This document shows positions 10,634-22,104 of a stretch of DNA of 64,000 bases, piece after piece. The position numbers were made by a program, and so were the translations under genes. Positions within the stretch are counted from its first letter, which is position 1; the number at the start of each line of letters is the position of its first letter. Source of the DNA: Phaseolus vulgaris (lineage: Eukaryota > Streptophyta > Magnoliopsida > Fabales > Fabaceae); NCBI RefSeq assembly GCF_000499845.2, contig NC_023753.2, positions 21,731,932-21,795,931 on the forward strand. The letters are read 5' to 3'. The notes below the pieces were generated by a model, which saw only the letters and a program-made list of their open reading frames with translations, did no database searches and was not told the DNA's origin.

Positions 10634-11595
10634 TGATACAAACCAACAGATAACTAAGGAAACAACAAGCACTTCCAGAAAGGGTCAGTCATATAAAAAT
10701 ACAAAGTCAAACCCCACTAAGCCTCGAGAAAGAATCAACAAAAGAAGAAGAAGCTATAAACCCGAATATCAGAAGTTCTCCCTTTTGGTCTTCTTAAGAG
10801 ATAGAATATGTTGTAAATAATTTTGGACTCACTTTAGGGATCCAAATAGCAAAGATAGGCTAGAATAAGGTGTCTTTAGCATAATAGGGGGTGTAGGTAT
10901 CATTTTAGTTTGCTCCTAGCCCTTTAAGAAGGCAATCCGACCGAGTTTCTAGAAGGAAAAGCCTAAGATGCGGGTTTGACTTAGTCAAACCCTAAGGCTG
11001 CCCATTTTTTCCCTTTTCCCATCCTACCCCACTTGCTTGTTTTCCAAGGCTCCTTCACCTATAAATAGAGGCCTACCCATTGTATTTTACATGTTGAAAT
11101 TGAATAGAAAAGTTACTCTGCACAAATTGTGTGAGGCTTGTGTCCTCTTAGCATTTAGGTCTCGTATTGAGTGTTTGAGAGCTCTCAAATGGCGGCCTTC
11201 AACACTTATCTTGGAGGAAAACCACACTTCAAGTGGCGTGATCCACCTCTCTTCCATCACATAAGCTTTTCCTTTCCTTCATCTCTTCCATTTTTTCCAT
11301 TATTCTATTAATCTTTGTGCTCTTATGTTCTTGTTTTCATCCTTTATCAATTCGGTTTCATTATGTTCTTGTTTTTCTTTCCATGCTCTTTTACATTTCG
11401 CCCTTCATCATCAATCACCATATTCTTGTATTTTTCTTTTGCCCTCTAGAAGTGAACCTTCGCACTTACTTAACCACTTGGTTAAGTTCGTGTCCAGTGG
11501 GGATCTTGGTTCTCACTTATAATTGCTAAAAAAAATCTCAATCTAAGTAAAGTGTCACGTCTAAAATGAAGCAATCTAAAATCAACTCACCATCA
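10634..11595 (+). repeat. 5' LTR of the Ty3 element
   Basis: TGATACAAACC to CACCATCA. TATA box TATAAATAG at 11060-11068. Contains the paired boxes CAAATGGCGGCC and CTTCAAGTGGCGTGATC (about 11187-11243) seen in every LTR of this lineage in the window. Aligns along its length with 18357-19345, with many substitutions and small indels, which suggests an old insertion. Confidence 0.87.
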
Positions 11596-11597
11596 TG

Positions 11598-11610
11598 TGG
11601 TATTCAGAAC
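11598..11610 (+). promoter_or_regulatory. Primer binding site of the Ty3 element
   Basis: TGGTATTCAGAAC starts two bases after the 5' LTR and resembles the TGGTATCAGAGC site complementary to initiator methionine tRNA, with one inserted base and small changes. Confidence 0.65.
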
Positions 11611-11951
11611 TTTGGTTTTTTAGCTTATCTTGTTTAGAGTTGATTGGCACTTTACTTTCTTGCATCTTTAATAACTTGTCTTTGCATTCAAGTACATTTA
11701 AATTCTTGTCTTTACTTTCAAGCACTTACTTTCTTGCTTTTAAATTCGGCATTTACCTTATTCAAAAACATTGTTTCGCTTTTTGAATGTTCCTTTATGT
11801 CTTCTTTTGTTATTGCCTCTTTTCCTTGAGTCATATGTTCTTTAGTGTCCTTATATTTTTGCCTCTACTTACTTGCTTTTAATTGTGAAAGTTTATAAGT
11901 AATTAGAAACTTGTTTTAGTAGAAATAGATTTAAGTTCCAAACAAAAGATT

Positions 11952-12720
11952 TCAAGTGATCAATTATTAGCCATACCTCCTGCCACCAAATCATTAGAAA
12001 TGAAGCCAACTTTTCTTAGCTTAATCAACACTCATCAATTCACTGGAATGGATCATGAAGACCCTTATACTCATCTATCCACATTCTATGAGTTGGCAGG
12101 AGGTATAATAATGACTGTTGATGTAGAGCAAGCTATAAGAATCATTGTTGCCTTAGCCTCAACAGATTACCAAGCTCAACACGACAGATATACAGTGCAA
12201 AAGAAAGGGGTGTTAGTACTTCAGATGCAATTTTAGCACAAAATAAAATTTTGACTCAGCAAATTGAGGCATTAACCAAGCAAATGTCAAAAACTACCTC
12301 AACAATTACATGCAGTAAATTCTCCTTCAATTCAGAATGAAACTTTGAAGTGTGATTTTTGTGGGGGAGATCATCTTAATGGCCAATGCTTTTATCAAAA
12401 TCCATCAGAGGAAGAGGTTCAGTATATGAATAATCAAGGAAGGCAAGATGGCTTTTCATCTAACTATCCAAATAACATGGCTCAAGGGTGGAGGAATAAT
12501 CCAAATCAAGGTTTTGGATGGAAGCAAGAAGCTGGATCATCTAACAGGCAAGTTCCTTGGTACCAACCACATTATCCTTCCATTCATGGGAGAACATCAA
12601 AATTGGACAATACTTTTGAGAAGTTCATGCAAGCCTCTCTATCCAATCAGAAAAATACTAAAGCATCAATAAGGATTTAGAGACACAGGTGGGGCAATTG
12701 GCTAAATAGTTAGCTGATAA
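11952..12720 (+). pseudogene. gag: Athila gag remnant
   Basis: Two pieces. 11952-12236 resembles the Athila capsid start (FTGMDHEDPYTHLSTFYELA) and ends in a stop. 12345-12680 carries a zinc-knuckle-like CDFCGGDHLNGQC followed by YMNNQGRQ and a WRNNPNQGFGW stretch typical of Athila gag. The middle of the capsid domain, normally with an FPFSL..KAKEWL block, is missing, so this copy has an internal deletion plus frameshifts. It cannot make a full Gag. Confidence 0.75.
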
Positions 12721-13050
12721 TCAAGGAAGTCAATTTTCAGCCAATACACAAATCAATCCGAAGGATCATTGCATTTCTATCACTACCATAAATGGGAAAG
12801 TTATAGGAAAAGGAAATGGGGGAAAACTTAGTTGTTGAGGAGGAGGTTTTAAAAGATATAGAGATTGAAAAATAACAAATCGAGTGTGAGGGAGGAGAAA
12901 AAAGGAATAAGGAAGATGTTGTAGATATTAGAGAGAAAATAGAAAAAAAATAAAAAAAGTGAAAAACAAGAAAGGAGTGTTTCTATAAAAGATGTACCTT
13001 ATCCATATGCTCCTACAAAGAAATGCAAAGAAAGGCAATTTGCAAGATTT

Positions 13051-13717
13051 ATGGATATTCTCAAAAGATTGCAAATTAACATTCCTTTTACTGAAGCTTT
13101 AAAGCAGATGCCTACATATGCTCAATTCATGAAGGAATTATTGACAAAGAAAATAAAATTCAATGACCATAAGATAGTTGAATTGGAAGTTGGATGCAGT
13201 GCTATAATTCAAAAATCATTACCGCAGAAATCTAGAGATCTTGGGAGTTTCACTTGGCCAATTACCATAGAAAATCTCACTGCTGGAAAGACATTATTGG
13301 ATCTTGGAGCTAGTATTAATTTGATGCCTTTATCAATGCTGAATAAAATTGGATATGTAGAAGTGAACCAACAAGAATGACTTTGCAGTTGGCTGATAGA
13401 TCAATCAAATATCCAATGGAATAGTTGAAGATTTGTTGGTAAAGGTAGATAAATTTCTATTCCCAATAGATTTTGTTGTTATGGATATTGAAGAAGATGC
13501 TGAAGTACCTTTAATACTAGGAAGACCATTCATGAAAAATGCCAAAGTTATAATTAATGTAGGAAAAGGAAGATTGAAGGTTTGTGCTCAAGATGAAGAA
13601 GTAAGCTTTAATGTTTTTGAAGCAATAAAATATTCAAATGATCAGAAAGAGTATTTCAGAGTGGATGTGATTGTTGTTGAACCTTTAATGACATTAATCA
13701 GGCGTCAAGCTATATGA
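13051..13717 (+). pseudogene. Athila aspartic protease remnant
   Basis: 13051-13380 carries LGSFTWPITI, then the active-site motif DLGAS (13300-13314) and INLMPLS. A frameshift near 13375 moves the frame. 13433-13717 continues with KFLFPIDFVVMDIEED, VPLILGRPFMKNAKVIINV and GRLKV, the C-terminal part of Athila proteases. A stop at 13715-13717 overlaps the Athila 3' motif, so RT is absent. The enzyme would process Gag-Pol; the frameshift kills it. Confidence 0.78.
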
Positions 13718-13959
13718 CGTTAAACGAGCGCTTGCTGGGAGGCAACCCAGTGTTTTGTTTTGAAATGTGTCTTTAATTTTTGTTTTGACTTAGTAGTATG
13801 TTTTAATATTTGATGTCTTTAAAACCAGTTTGATATGTGAAATGGTCATGTAGGTTTGAAATGTTAGGTGAAATGAATGGATGGAAGAAAGCTTAGAAAG
13901 GATTGAAACTTTTGGCAAAGACAAAATGAAAATTTTCAAGAAAATTTCATTGCAGGGTA

Positions 13960-14340
13960 ATTTTAGCTTAAGCTAGAACTTTTAGCCTAAGCTAGATATG
14001 CAAAAAAAGAAAGAAATTTCGTTCTGCAATTTTAGCTTGAGCTAAACTGAGTTAGCCTGAGCTTGAGCTTGAGCTTGAGCTAAACAACTCTGTTGCTCTC
14101 TTCCAAATTCTAGCCTGAGCTAAAATGAGCTAGCTTGAACTAGAAAACTTTGTTGCTCTCTGCCAAATTTTAGCTTGAGCTAAACAAATCTGTTGCTCTC
14201 GGGCAAATTTTAGCCTGAGCTAAACTGATCTAGCTGGCCAAATTTTAGCCTGAGCTAAACTGATCTAGCTCGAGCTAAACAAATTTGTTGCTCTCTGCCA
14301 TACTTTAGCCTGAGCTAAAAAGATCTAGCCTAAGCTAGTG
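13960..14340 (+). repeat. GAGCTAAA minisatellite
   Basis: About ten imperfect units built on TTTTAGCCTGAGCTAAA, with TTGTTGCTCTCTGCCAAA between several of them. The core TAGCTTGAGCTA is close to an inverted repeat. A four-base AAAT run follows at 14350-14371. The same core occurs in the Athila LTR near 16720-16870, and a related core (GGCTTGAGCGAA) occurs in the other Athila copy at 50011-50180. Confidence 0.75.
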
Positions 14341-14837
14341 GGTTTTTTCTTAAAATAAATAAATAAATAAAAGCTGCAGCATTTTAAAATCACTTTTGAA
14401 AATCCTGCACCCTAACTCATTTTCAGTCAAGATTTCCCAATGTTTAAAATTCCATCCCAAAGCTTTCATACTCATTCAAACATTTCATCTACATTTCCAT
14501 TATCAAGGTAAGTGTTTTATGTATAAATCTATCATCTCCATAGCCATCATCGTTGCCATTTCCATTCAAGCATGTTGCCTTCTCCATTCATTTTAAGATT
14601 TCATTGCTAAATTGCTATAAACTCAAAGATTCAATCTTGTTGATATTTGAATGTTTTGATGTTGAATGTGATTGTTATTTTGAGTTTATCCAAAGTTAAG
14701 CACCGTCTTCCATGGATTAAATACCAAAAATTACTCATTCAATGTCATTCTATATCATACATACCAAGTGTTTGTTAAAATGTCAATCAAATAAAACACT
14801 TTGGTTTGAGAAATGCGTATTCTTACATGTGCAGAAA

Positions 14838-15097
14838 AATGAGTCGCACCAAATCCACAATTGGTATTAAATAATCCGTCGTTAACACCCACTGAATTTG
14901 ATGACTATCTATCTTGCCCTAAGGACATGCACAATTTTTCAGGGGAGGCAAGAGTGTCTAGAGTTGGGACTAGAGTTAAAGATACACCAGAAATGGGAGT
15001 TGGACCATCTGGAGCAGCAACAGAAGATGAAGATTCAAACCAAGTTCAGAATGATGATGTTGGCACAAAGCGGAACAAAATCACAAGAGGAGATTGA
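14838..15097 (+). pseudogene. Athila 3' ORF remnant
   Basis: An ATG at 14838 opens a short frame (MSRTKSTIG) that soon stops. A second frame to 15097 reads LTPTEFDDYLS...EMGVGPSGAATEDEDSN..., an acidic low-complexity tail. Athila elements often have an extra gene after pol. This looks like its two ends with the centre deleted; compare the longer remnant at 44186-45454. The assignment is inferred from position. Confidence 0.4.
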
Positions 15098-15119
15098 TAC
15101 TTGCCATGCACAATGAACA

Positions 15120-16491
15120 AAAAACTGGTTTTATCTTTTTTGTTTAACTTTAATTTCAGTATTAATTTAGTTTAAGTAGTTTAGTTTAGTAAGTTGACTT
15201 TAGCAGTTTAGTTTAATATTTTTTACTTTAGCTTTTGTTGATGGCAAGTTTAAGTTAGTATAGTAGCTGATGTTTGCATATTTTGTGAAATCTTGTATAT
15301 AGATAGATGATGATATAATTTTTTGGAAAAAAGAAATCAAACCATAGTTTTAAATTAGAACAACCAAATGGATTGATCAGGGACTTAATTTGAAAAAGAA
15401 TTTGTGGCTGGAACCATCATTCAAATTGAGAAAAGATAGTAATGTGTAAAAGTTGGAACAAGGTAAAACAGTTGAAAGCAATGACTGAGAACAAATGAGG
15501 AATTGAAATTAGCCAACCAAGTGAGAGTGTGAAACCTTTAAACAGTTTGAGAGACTTTCACTAGTTAAGAGTTGATTGATGTTGCCTAATTTTCTAGTCA
15601 ATTTGCATCACAAAATCAAATATGGAGATGATTGAGGCATGTTTAATAGAGTTGGAAGTGAGAAAACTCAGGGCCAAACAGCTAACCTTTGCAATATATA
15701 ATGAAATGTGTAGAAAAATAATCCTTTTTGAGCTAAAGTTTGTTTTATTGCACCCTAGCTTTTGATATACATATATTGTCCTACCCTGTGGTATGCTAAC
15801 AAAAGGAGAGCATAGGTGCAATTCAAATTTCTATAATTAGAAGAATTGGGTTTGGTGAGGCTGTTGGGATCTTGAAAATGAAAAAAAAAAGGATTACAAA
15901 ATAATCCACATTCTCATTCTCTTTTCTAAAAAAAAGAAAAAAAGAAAAGGGGATTACAAGAATAAAAAGGGAAGTAATGTGGATGAATCTTATGGAAGGG
16001 ATAATGAATAACACAATTAGAAATTCAATTGAAAATATGCTAATATTTTGTTAAGTGTGCATTTTGTTATCCTGTAAAAACCAAATTTTCTTTGTAACCC
16101 AACCTCATTACAACCTGAAAAAGACCTCAAGATCTATGTTTGTGATCAACTAGAAATGAAGGGCAACCTTAAATTAGCTTGGAAATTAGTGAAAAGAGAG
16201 GGAAAACACACACCAGTGAGGAATGAAGAGAGAAATTCCTTAGTTTGATTCTCATTGAAGAGTAACAATTGTTTACTTTTGAAATTGAATACATTCTTAT
16301 CTTGTCTTGGTTTGAATTGATAGGAAACACCATAATTTTTTGTTGAATTATCCTGTGCTCTTTTCATGAAGTTGTTCTGATATTGAACTATAGATTTGTT
16401 TCTAAGGATTTGGGGAGGAATGAACTCTTTTTTTTTTTGGGATTCAATTACTTTGCTTGAGGACAAGAAAGATTCTAGGTTGAGAGGAAAT
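15120..16491. other. Athila 3' untranslated region
   Basis: AT-rich sequence between the 3' ORF remnant and the 3' LTR. It holds purine-rich runs (poly-A/G near 15870-15970) and ends in GGTTGAGAGGAAAT, a weak polypurine tract just before the LTR. Small minus-strand reading frames here show no family features. Confidence 0.55.
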
Positions 16492-17112
16492 TGATAAGTG
16501 CCGATGTGTAGTTTTTATGATTGAGAAAATTCAACACTTTGGAACTTAATTGTTGCTTAATGTAAGAAAATTACCCTAATCTGAGAATTATTGAATTTGA
16601 TTATATATTTTGAACCAAGAAACAAATGAAGAAATTTAATGTCAATTTTTGTGTAAATTGCAGATGAATATGAAGCATTGAAAGAAAGAAAGCAAAAACT
16701 TAATTGAATGACAAGAAGATTTAGCTCAAGCTAGAGGATTTAGCTCAAGCTAAAACTGTCCAGAGTTGATTAAAGGTGCAGTACTAATCTAGCCCAGGCT
16801 AGAATTGCTAGCTCAAGCTAAAAATGCACCGAAAGATCTAGCTTAAGCTTAATTGGCTCGCTTGAGCTAAAGTTCAATATATAATTTTTGGAACAAAGTG
16901 AAAACATAAGCGGTGGAAAAAGATTGGATTTTTATAGAGAGAGATTGGTGAGAGAAGAAGAGTTGAACTCTATTCTAAGAAAAGAACTTGCTTAGATAAA
17001 CCCTTCTTATGCAATCCAGATCAAGAATGAAGATTGGAGGAGCTGTCATGAGTGGCTAAGTGCTTTCTAACTTGGGATTGATTGTATTCTACTTTGATCA
17101 AATGTATTCTTG

Positions 17113-17151
<39 letters not shown>

Positions 17152-17766
17152 CTCTTTTCTACTTGTTCTTGGTATTTTCATTTCATGCTTATTGCTTGAT
17201 TCTATCTGATAAATGGAGTCTTGATTTTAATCCTTAAATTTAACTGGAAAGTACCTTTAAGGATCTGAAATAGATGAAAATACTTGATAACTTGTAATGT
17301 AGGAATAGATTTCAGGTTATTAATTGCATCATAATTATGTTCATAAAGCTGGATGATTTGTTAGGTATATGAGGAATCAGTGTTTGAGAAATTATCTTAT
17401 GAATTTCATCTGTGAGGAATCAAGGTGAATGACTTTAAATTAAGCATCGAGAATAAGTAGTTTTGAGTATTATGTATTGTATTATTCCGAAATACAAATG
17501 ATTGAAATATACTTAATTAAATCCCAAGTATCTTTCTCTATATTTGATAAGTTAGTTTTGTTTTTGGTTGAATCAAACCCTAAATCTTTGAGTTATTTGT
17601 GAAATCTTTAATTTGGTTATGAACATGTTCTCAAAATTATTTTCTATACTTAATGAGTTTTATAACTAAACTTCTTAATTAGAATTGTTCCCTATGGGTT
17701 CGACATTCGTACTTTAAAGAGTACTATGTTACGGTTGATTCGGTACACTTGTCGAGAAAATCAACA
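16492..17766 (+). repeat. Athila 3' LTR
   Basis: Starts TGATAAGTGCCGATG after a purine-rich tract and ends GAGAAAATCAACA. The 3' part (GGTTCGACATTCGTAC, GATTCGGTACACTTGTCG) is typical of Athila LTR ends. Contains a (TA)n microsatellite at about 17117-17147 and several AGCTCAAGCTA motifs. The solo LTR at 22249-23483 has the same TGATAAGTGCC start in reverse orientation. Confidence 0.75.
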
Positions 17767-18356
17767 AACTTCTCCTTCCAATTTTTCAAAAGAAACCACT
17801 TCTTCCTATAGCGTTTTTAAAGACAAACCTTCTACCTCTACCCCTAAGTCACCCACGAAACCTTCAAGCACAAAATGTTTTAAATGTTTAGGGTTTGGGC
17901 ACATAGCTGCCAATTGTCCAAATAAAAGAACCTCAAAGCTAAAAGAGGAACACCAGGCCCAAATTTAAACAAAAACCAAAAGTGAAAATGAAAGAGAAAA
18001 CGAAGGACAAGATAACATGGGTATCATCACTTCACCTCAAAGGTGTTTTTCTTCCCTGTCTTTTTCATTACCTAAATGTTCTAAATACTTGACATATTTG
18101 ATAAAGAAGTTTAGGAATGATATTAAAAAATCTCTTAAAGGTTATCACCTTCTAAGAGGATTATCCCAAAATCATTTCATCCCCAAATATTCTTTCCAAA
18201 CATGGGTTATAGCTAGAATTCAACCATGTATATCTCTAAGCTTAATGAACATAAGTTTGCTTCACACCTACCCTATACAAATCATGTGAACAAACTTACT
18301 ATGTTATTTGCAGGAGTTCTAAATTCGAGGACGAATTCTTTCGAACCTCGGGAGCA
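17767..18356 (+). pseudogene. gag: Gag zinc knuckle and polyprotein scraps of the host Ty3 element
   Basis: 17767-17968 encodes a Ser/Thr-rich linker and the CCHC knuckle KCFKCLGFGHIAANCP, very like residues before 55800 in the element at 52404. Next, 18060-18200 shows degraded RT N-terminal sequence in mixed frames. 18240-18356 resembles the end of the polyprotein (SRTNSFEPRE) running into the 3' LTR. Everything from mid-RT to the polyprotein end is missing, so the copy is non-functional. Confidence 0.7.
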
Positions 18357-19345
18357 TGATACAAACCGACAGATAACGAAGGACACAACAAGCACTTCCC
18401 AAAAGGTTCAATCATCTCAAGATACAAAGTCAGGCCCCACCAAGCCTCGAGAAAGAATCAACAAAAGAAGAAGCTATAAACTCGAATATCAGAAGTTCTT
18501 CCTATTGGTCTTCTTAAGAGATAGAATATGTTGTAAATAATTTTGGGCTCACTTTAGGGGTCCAAATAGCAAAGATAAGCTAGAATAAGGTGCCTTTAGC
18601 ATAATAGGGGGTGTAGGTATCATTTTAGCTTGTTCCTAGCCCTTCAGGAAGGCAATTTGACCTAGTTTCTAGAAGGACAAGCCTAGGATGCGGGTTTGAC
18701 TTAGTCAAACCCTAAGGCTGGCCATTTTTTCCCTTTTTCCCATCATTCCCCTCTTGGTTGTTTTCCAAGGCTTTTTATCCTATAAATAGAGGCCTACCAT
18801 TGTATTTTACATGTTGAAATTGAATAGAAAAGTTACTTTGCACATTTTGTGAGAGCTTATACTGAGGCTTGTTTCCTATTTACATGGTCTTATCTTGAAG
18901 AATGTAAGGCTCTCAAGTGGCGGCCCCTTCCACTTATCTTGGTGGCCTCCACACCTCAAGTGGCGTGATCATCCTCACCATACCTTCCCTAAGTTTCTTC
19001 TTCCATTTTCCTTTCCATTTATGCTCTTAATTTTCACATGTTTCCTTGAATTGTGTGCTTGGGTTTTGGCTCATTTATTGAGTATGAATCATCATTTGGT
19101 TTGGCAATGACCACCATTGATGTTGACCATGTTCCCTATTCATTTCCGCATTTGCATTCCATATTCACCATATCTTGTTTTTCCATCTTTGCCTTTGTGA
19201 AGTGAATCTTCACACTTACTTAACCATTTGGTTAAGTTTGTGTACGGTGGGAATCTTCCTTAGGTCCTCACCATTAATGCTAAAATCTCGATCTTAAATT
19301 AAAATGTCACCTTAAATGAAAACATCTAAATATCAACTCACATCA
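18357..19345 (+). repeat. 3' LTR of the Ty3 element
   Basis: TGATACAAACCGACAG to CTCACATCA; TATA box TATAAATAG at 18781-18789. Pairs with 10634-11595. The paired CAAGTGGCGG and CAAGTGGCGTGATC boxes are at about 18914 and 18955. Confidence 0.87.
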
Positions 19346-21440
19346 GTGGGAGGTAAATTAGCTTGTCCTTATTGTATGGAGGACACTAAAGCATGGAGAT
19401 AAAAGTTCCTAGTTTGACTGTCATCGGTGATTTTTCCCAGCCAATCATCATTTCAAGAGGAGTTAGAGGAGATTTCTTAAAAACTGAGTTGAAATGGATG
19501 ACCCACCTTATGTCTTAAATGAAAATGAATTATGGGAGATTCTTCGTGACTTCCCAAAAGTGACAGATGGTCCATTTGAAACTTTTTCTAGGTATGGACA
19601 ATATCATAATTGGAACAAAAGGACAATATTTTGGGATCTGCCATATTGGAAGGGCAATTTGTTAAGGCACAACCTTGATGTTATGCACATAGAATTATTA
19701 TTTTTATAATGTCTTCAACACTTTAATAGACGTTAAGAAGAAAACGAAGGACAATCAAAATGCGAGAATGGATGTTTCTGAATTGTGTGTCTGTGGAGAC
19801 TTGGAGTTGGTTTAATTACAAAATGGAAAGTTAGCAAAGCCAAAGGCCAACTACACATTCTCAAAGAAATATGCTAAGTCAATTTATAAATGGATCACCG
19901 AGTTGAAGATGTCAGATGGTTATGCCTCTAACATTGCAAGGAACCAAGACAAGGGAAGTATGCATGGCATGAAAAGTCACGACTGTCACGTTTTCATGGA
20001 GTGTTTACTCCCAATATGTTTTCGGTCATTACCAGAATTTGTGTGGAGTGCCCTTACTGACTTAAGTCGATTCTTTAAAGACTTATGTTCTAATACATTG
20101 AGGATAAATGATCTTGTCAGAATGAAAGAAAACATAGCAATCATCTTATGTAAGTTAGAACGAATATTTCCACTAGCTTTATTTGATTCAATGGAACACC
20201 TTGTCATTCATTTTCATTTGTAAACAATACTTGATGGTCCTGTTCAGTATCGATGGATGTATCCCTTTGAAAGGTAACCATTATGTTAATTATTTCAATG
20301 TTTAAAAGCGTCTGAAAAACATAATAATTAGTGTTTTGCTTTAGGATGATGGGAGATTCAAAGAAATCGGTGTGTAATTTGGTATGAGTAGAAGAATCAA
20401 TATGTGCATTCTACCTACACTAAGTGATAACATATTTTCTCTCTCATTATTTCAAACGTGTCAGCTTGTTGTCAAATAGATATTGTCATACAAATGAGGA
20501 AGACTCATACACATTGTCGATTTTGAATAAATGTGGACGCCCAAGTGGTTCTAGCAAAGACTATTGGTTCTAGCAAAGTCTTGTCCTCGTCAATTGCAAA
20601 GAGGTCAAACCATTTACTAAGTAAGTTTAGTTGTACATAATTTGAATTAAATTATTGTAGGTTGTGTAGTTCACTAACTAATTCTGATTAATATTTGAAG
20701 ATTGTTCTTACAAGTGTACTCAATCAATGATGAAGAAGCTTTGATAGTTATACATAATAATTTTCCAGAATGGATCAAGAGCTACGTAAGTGTAACCTAA
20801 ATCCATATGTGCTTCTTATTTAATCAGAATTTCATAAATAAAGTAATGTTTTCTTATCAATAAAACACATGTTCATGATGAAAGGAATGTAATCAACCCA
20901 AACTGGAAGGGACTTTCTTGGGGACCTAATTTAAAGATAACATCATGGAACATCTACTTCGTTAATGGTTATAAGTTTCATACAAAGGCATGGGCTGATG
21001 GTAAGAAAACAAAAAAATAGTGGGTTGTATGTTAAAGGTATCACTGACGGAGGAGAAGACGACTTTTATGGTATAATTCATTATAAATATGAATTGGAGT
21101 ATGTTGCTCTGAATAAGAAGATTCCACTATTCTACCGTGAATGGTTTGATCCTACAATTAATTTCGGGACTAGATCATTCACAATCTAATCTAGTTGAAA
21201 TCAAGTTAAGTGGAAGATATGGACCCTATGATCCATTCATTCTTCCACAAAAGGTCAGACGATTTATTATGTCAATTAGCCAAACATATGTAAAAACCTT
21301 CGAGGATGGAGCGTTCCAATTAAAACAAAACCCCGAGGACATATGCAAGTTGACAACATCAACGATGAACTGCTTTATCAAGCTAATAAGACGTTTGATG
21401 TCTTACCAATTACAAGAATTGAACATTTATAATGTTTAGC
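19346..21440 (+). pseudogene. tnp2: CACTA TNP2-type transposase, downstream part
   Basis: Resumes the frame cut at 10633 with GKLACPYCMEDTKAW. Then 19494-19709 (ELWEILRDFP, WDLPYWKGNLLRHNLDVMHIE) is the end of Transposase_21. 19903-20223 (HDCHVFMECLLPI, RMKENIAIILCKLERIFPLALFD, MEHLVIHF) matches the DUF4218 part, and 20940-21190 (GLYVKGITDGGEDDFYG, FYREWFDPTINFGTRSF) the DUF4216 part. Introns separate some blocks. Several stops and frame changes show it is inactive. The (GAT)n run at 21469-21486 lies just after it. Confidence 0.82.
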
Positions 21441-22104
21441 TGACACATCTAATGTCAAAGTACTTGATGATGATGATGATATTGAAGTAAATAATCATGA
21501 CGATGATGAAGATCTTGACCTATTAAATGAAGATTATTCGAAAAATCACATAAACAATGATGATTCTAAGTTTAAAAACAATGATGAATAATGTATACTA
21601 CTTTCATTAAACTATAAACAAACATATCATCATTAGATAATTATACTAATATTATCAACAAATATTTTTTTTAGGAAAAATGGTTAGGACTAGACGAAGG
21701 GATGGTTGTTCCATTGTTAGGTGTGGTCAGCCGAAACGTGGAGTTTCTACATCGATGCATGGTCAGCTAGATATAGATGTAGGAACCATCCCTTATTATG
21801 GTATTTTACCAGCGTTTGATGCTGGTAGTCCACATCTTTCATCCCATTCCTCGACATCGTCTTCTAGCTCGTCTTGCTCCACCTTCTCCTCCTCCGACCA
21901 TGGACAATTCGGTACGCTTATCCACACTCCACTATATCACCTCATCACACACATATTTCATCATCTTCACACTCTCCTAGTATTCCACTACCACCAAGTC
22001 CATCATTCTCTGTTCCGACTTACCATCACAGTGTTCCTGCACCATTCCACCAGACTTTGAGTTTTCCACTCCAACCCACTCATGCTCCATTTGGCCAGGC
22101 CACA

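Larger units (their letters stand above)
11900..17766 (+). mobile_element. Athila-type Ty3/gypsy element, 5' truncated and without pol
   Basis: Contains, in order, Athila gag (from about 11950), aspartic protease (to about 13717), the Athila 3' motif GTCAAGCT..ATGACGTTAA at 13704 with GGGAGGCAACCCAG, a GAGCTAAA minisatellite, a short 3' ORF remnant and a 3' LTR (16492-17766). No reverse transcriptase, RNase H or integrase is seen between protease and the 3' motif. The 5' LTR is missing. The right junction falls in the gag of the host Ty3 element at 17767. The left boundary is approximate. Confidence 0.75.
10634..19345 (+). mobile_element. Ty3/gypsy element with both LTRs, pol deleted, Athila nested inside
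   Basis: LTRs at 10634-11595 and 18357-19345 start TGATACAAACC and end CATCA. The flanks are ATGGG (10629-10633) and GTGGG (19346-19350), a one-mismatch target duplication, and the CACTA transposase is cut at this point. A methionine-tRNA-like primer site follows the 5' LTR. Inside, only 5' leader, a gag zinc-knuckle remnant and scraps of RT and the polyprotein end are left; the interval from about 11900 to 17766 is a nested Athila element. The gag knuckle (KCFKCLGFGHIAANCP) closely matches the element at 52404-57480, so both belong to one lineage. Confidence 0.85.

Noticed and set aside
15594..16466. Minus-strand frames in the Athila 3' region
   Set aside because: AT-rich, no family features, and they run against the element's coding direction.
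17117..17147. (TA)n tract as a possible origin or MITE centre
   Set aside because: A simple microsatellite within the Athila LTR; no terminal inverted repeats around it.
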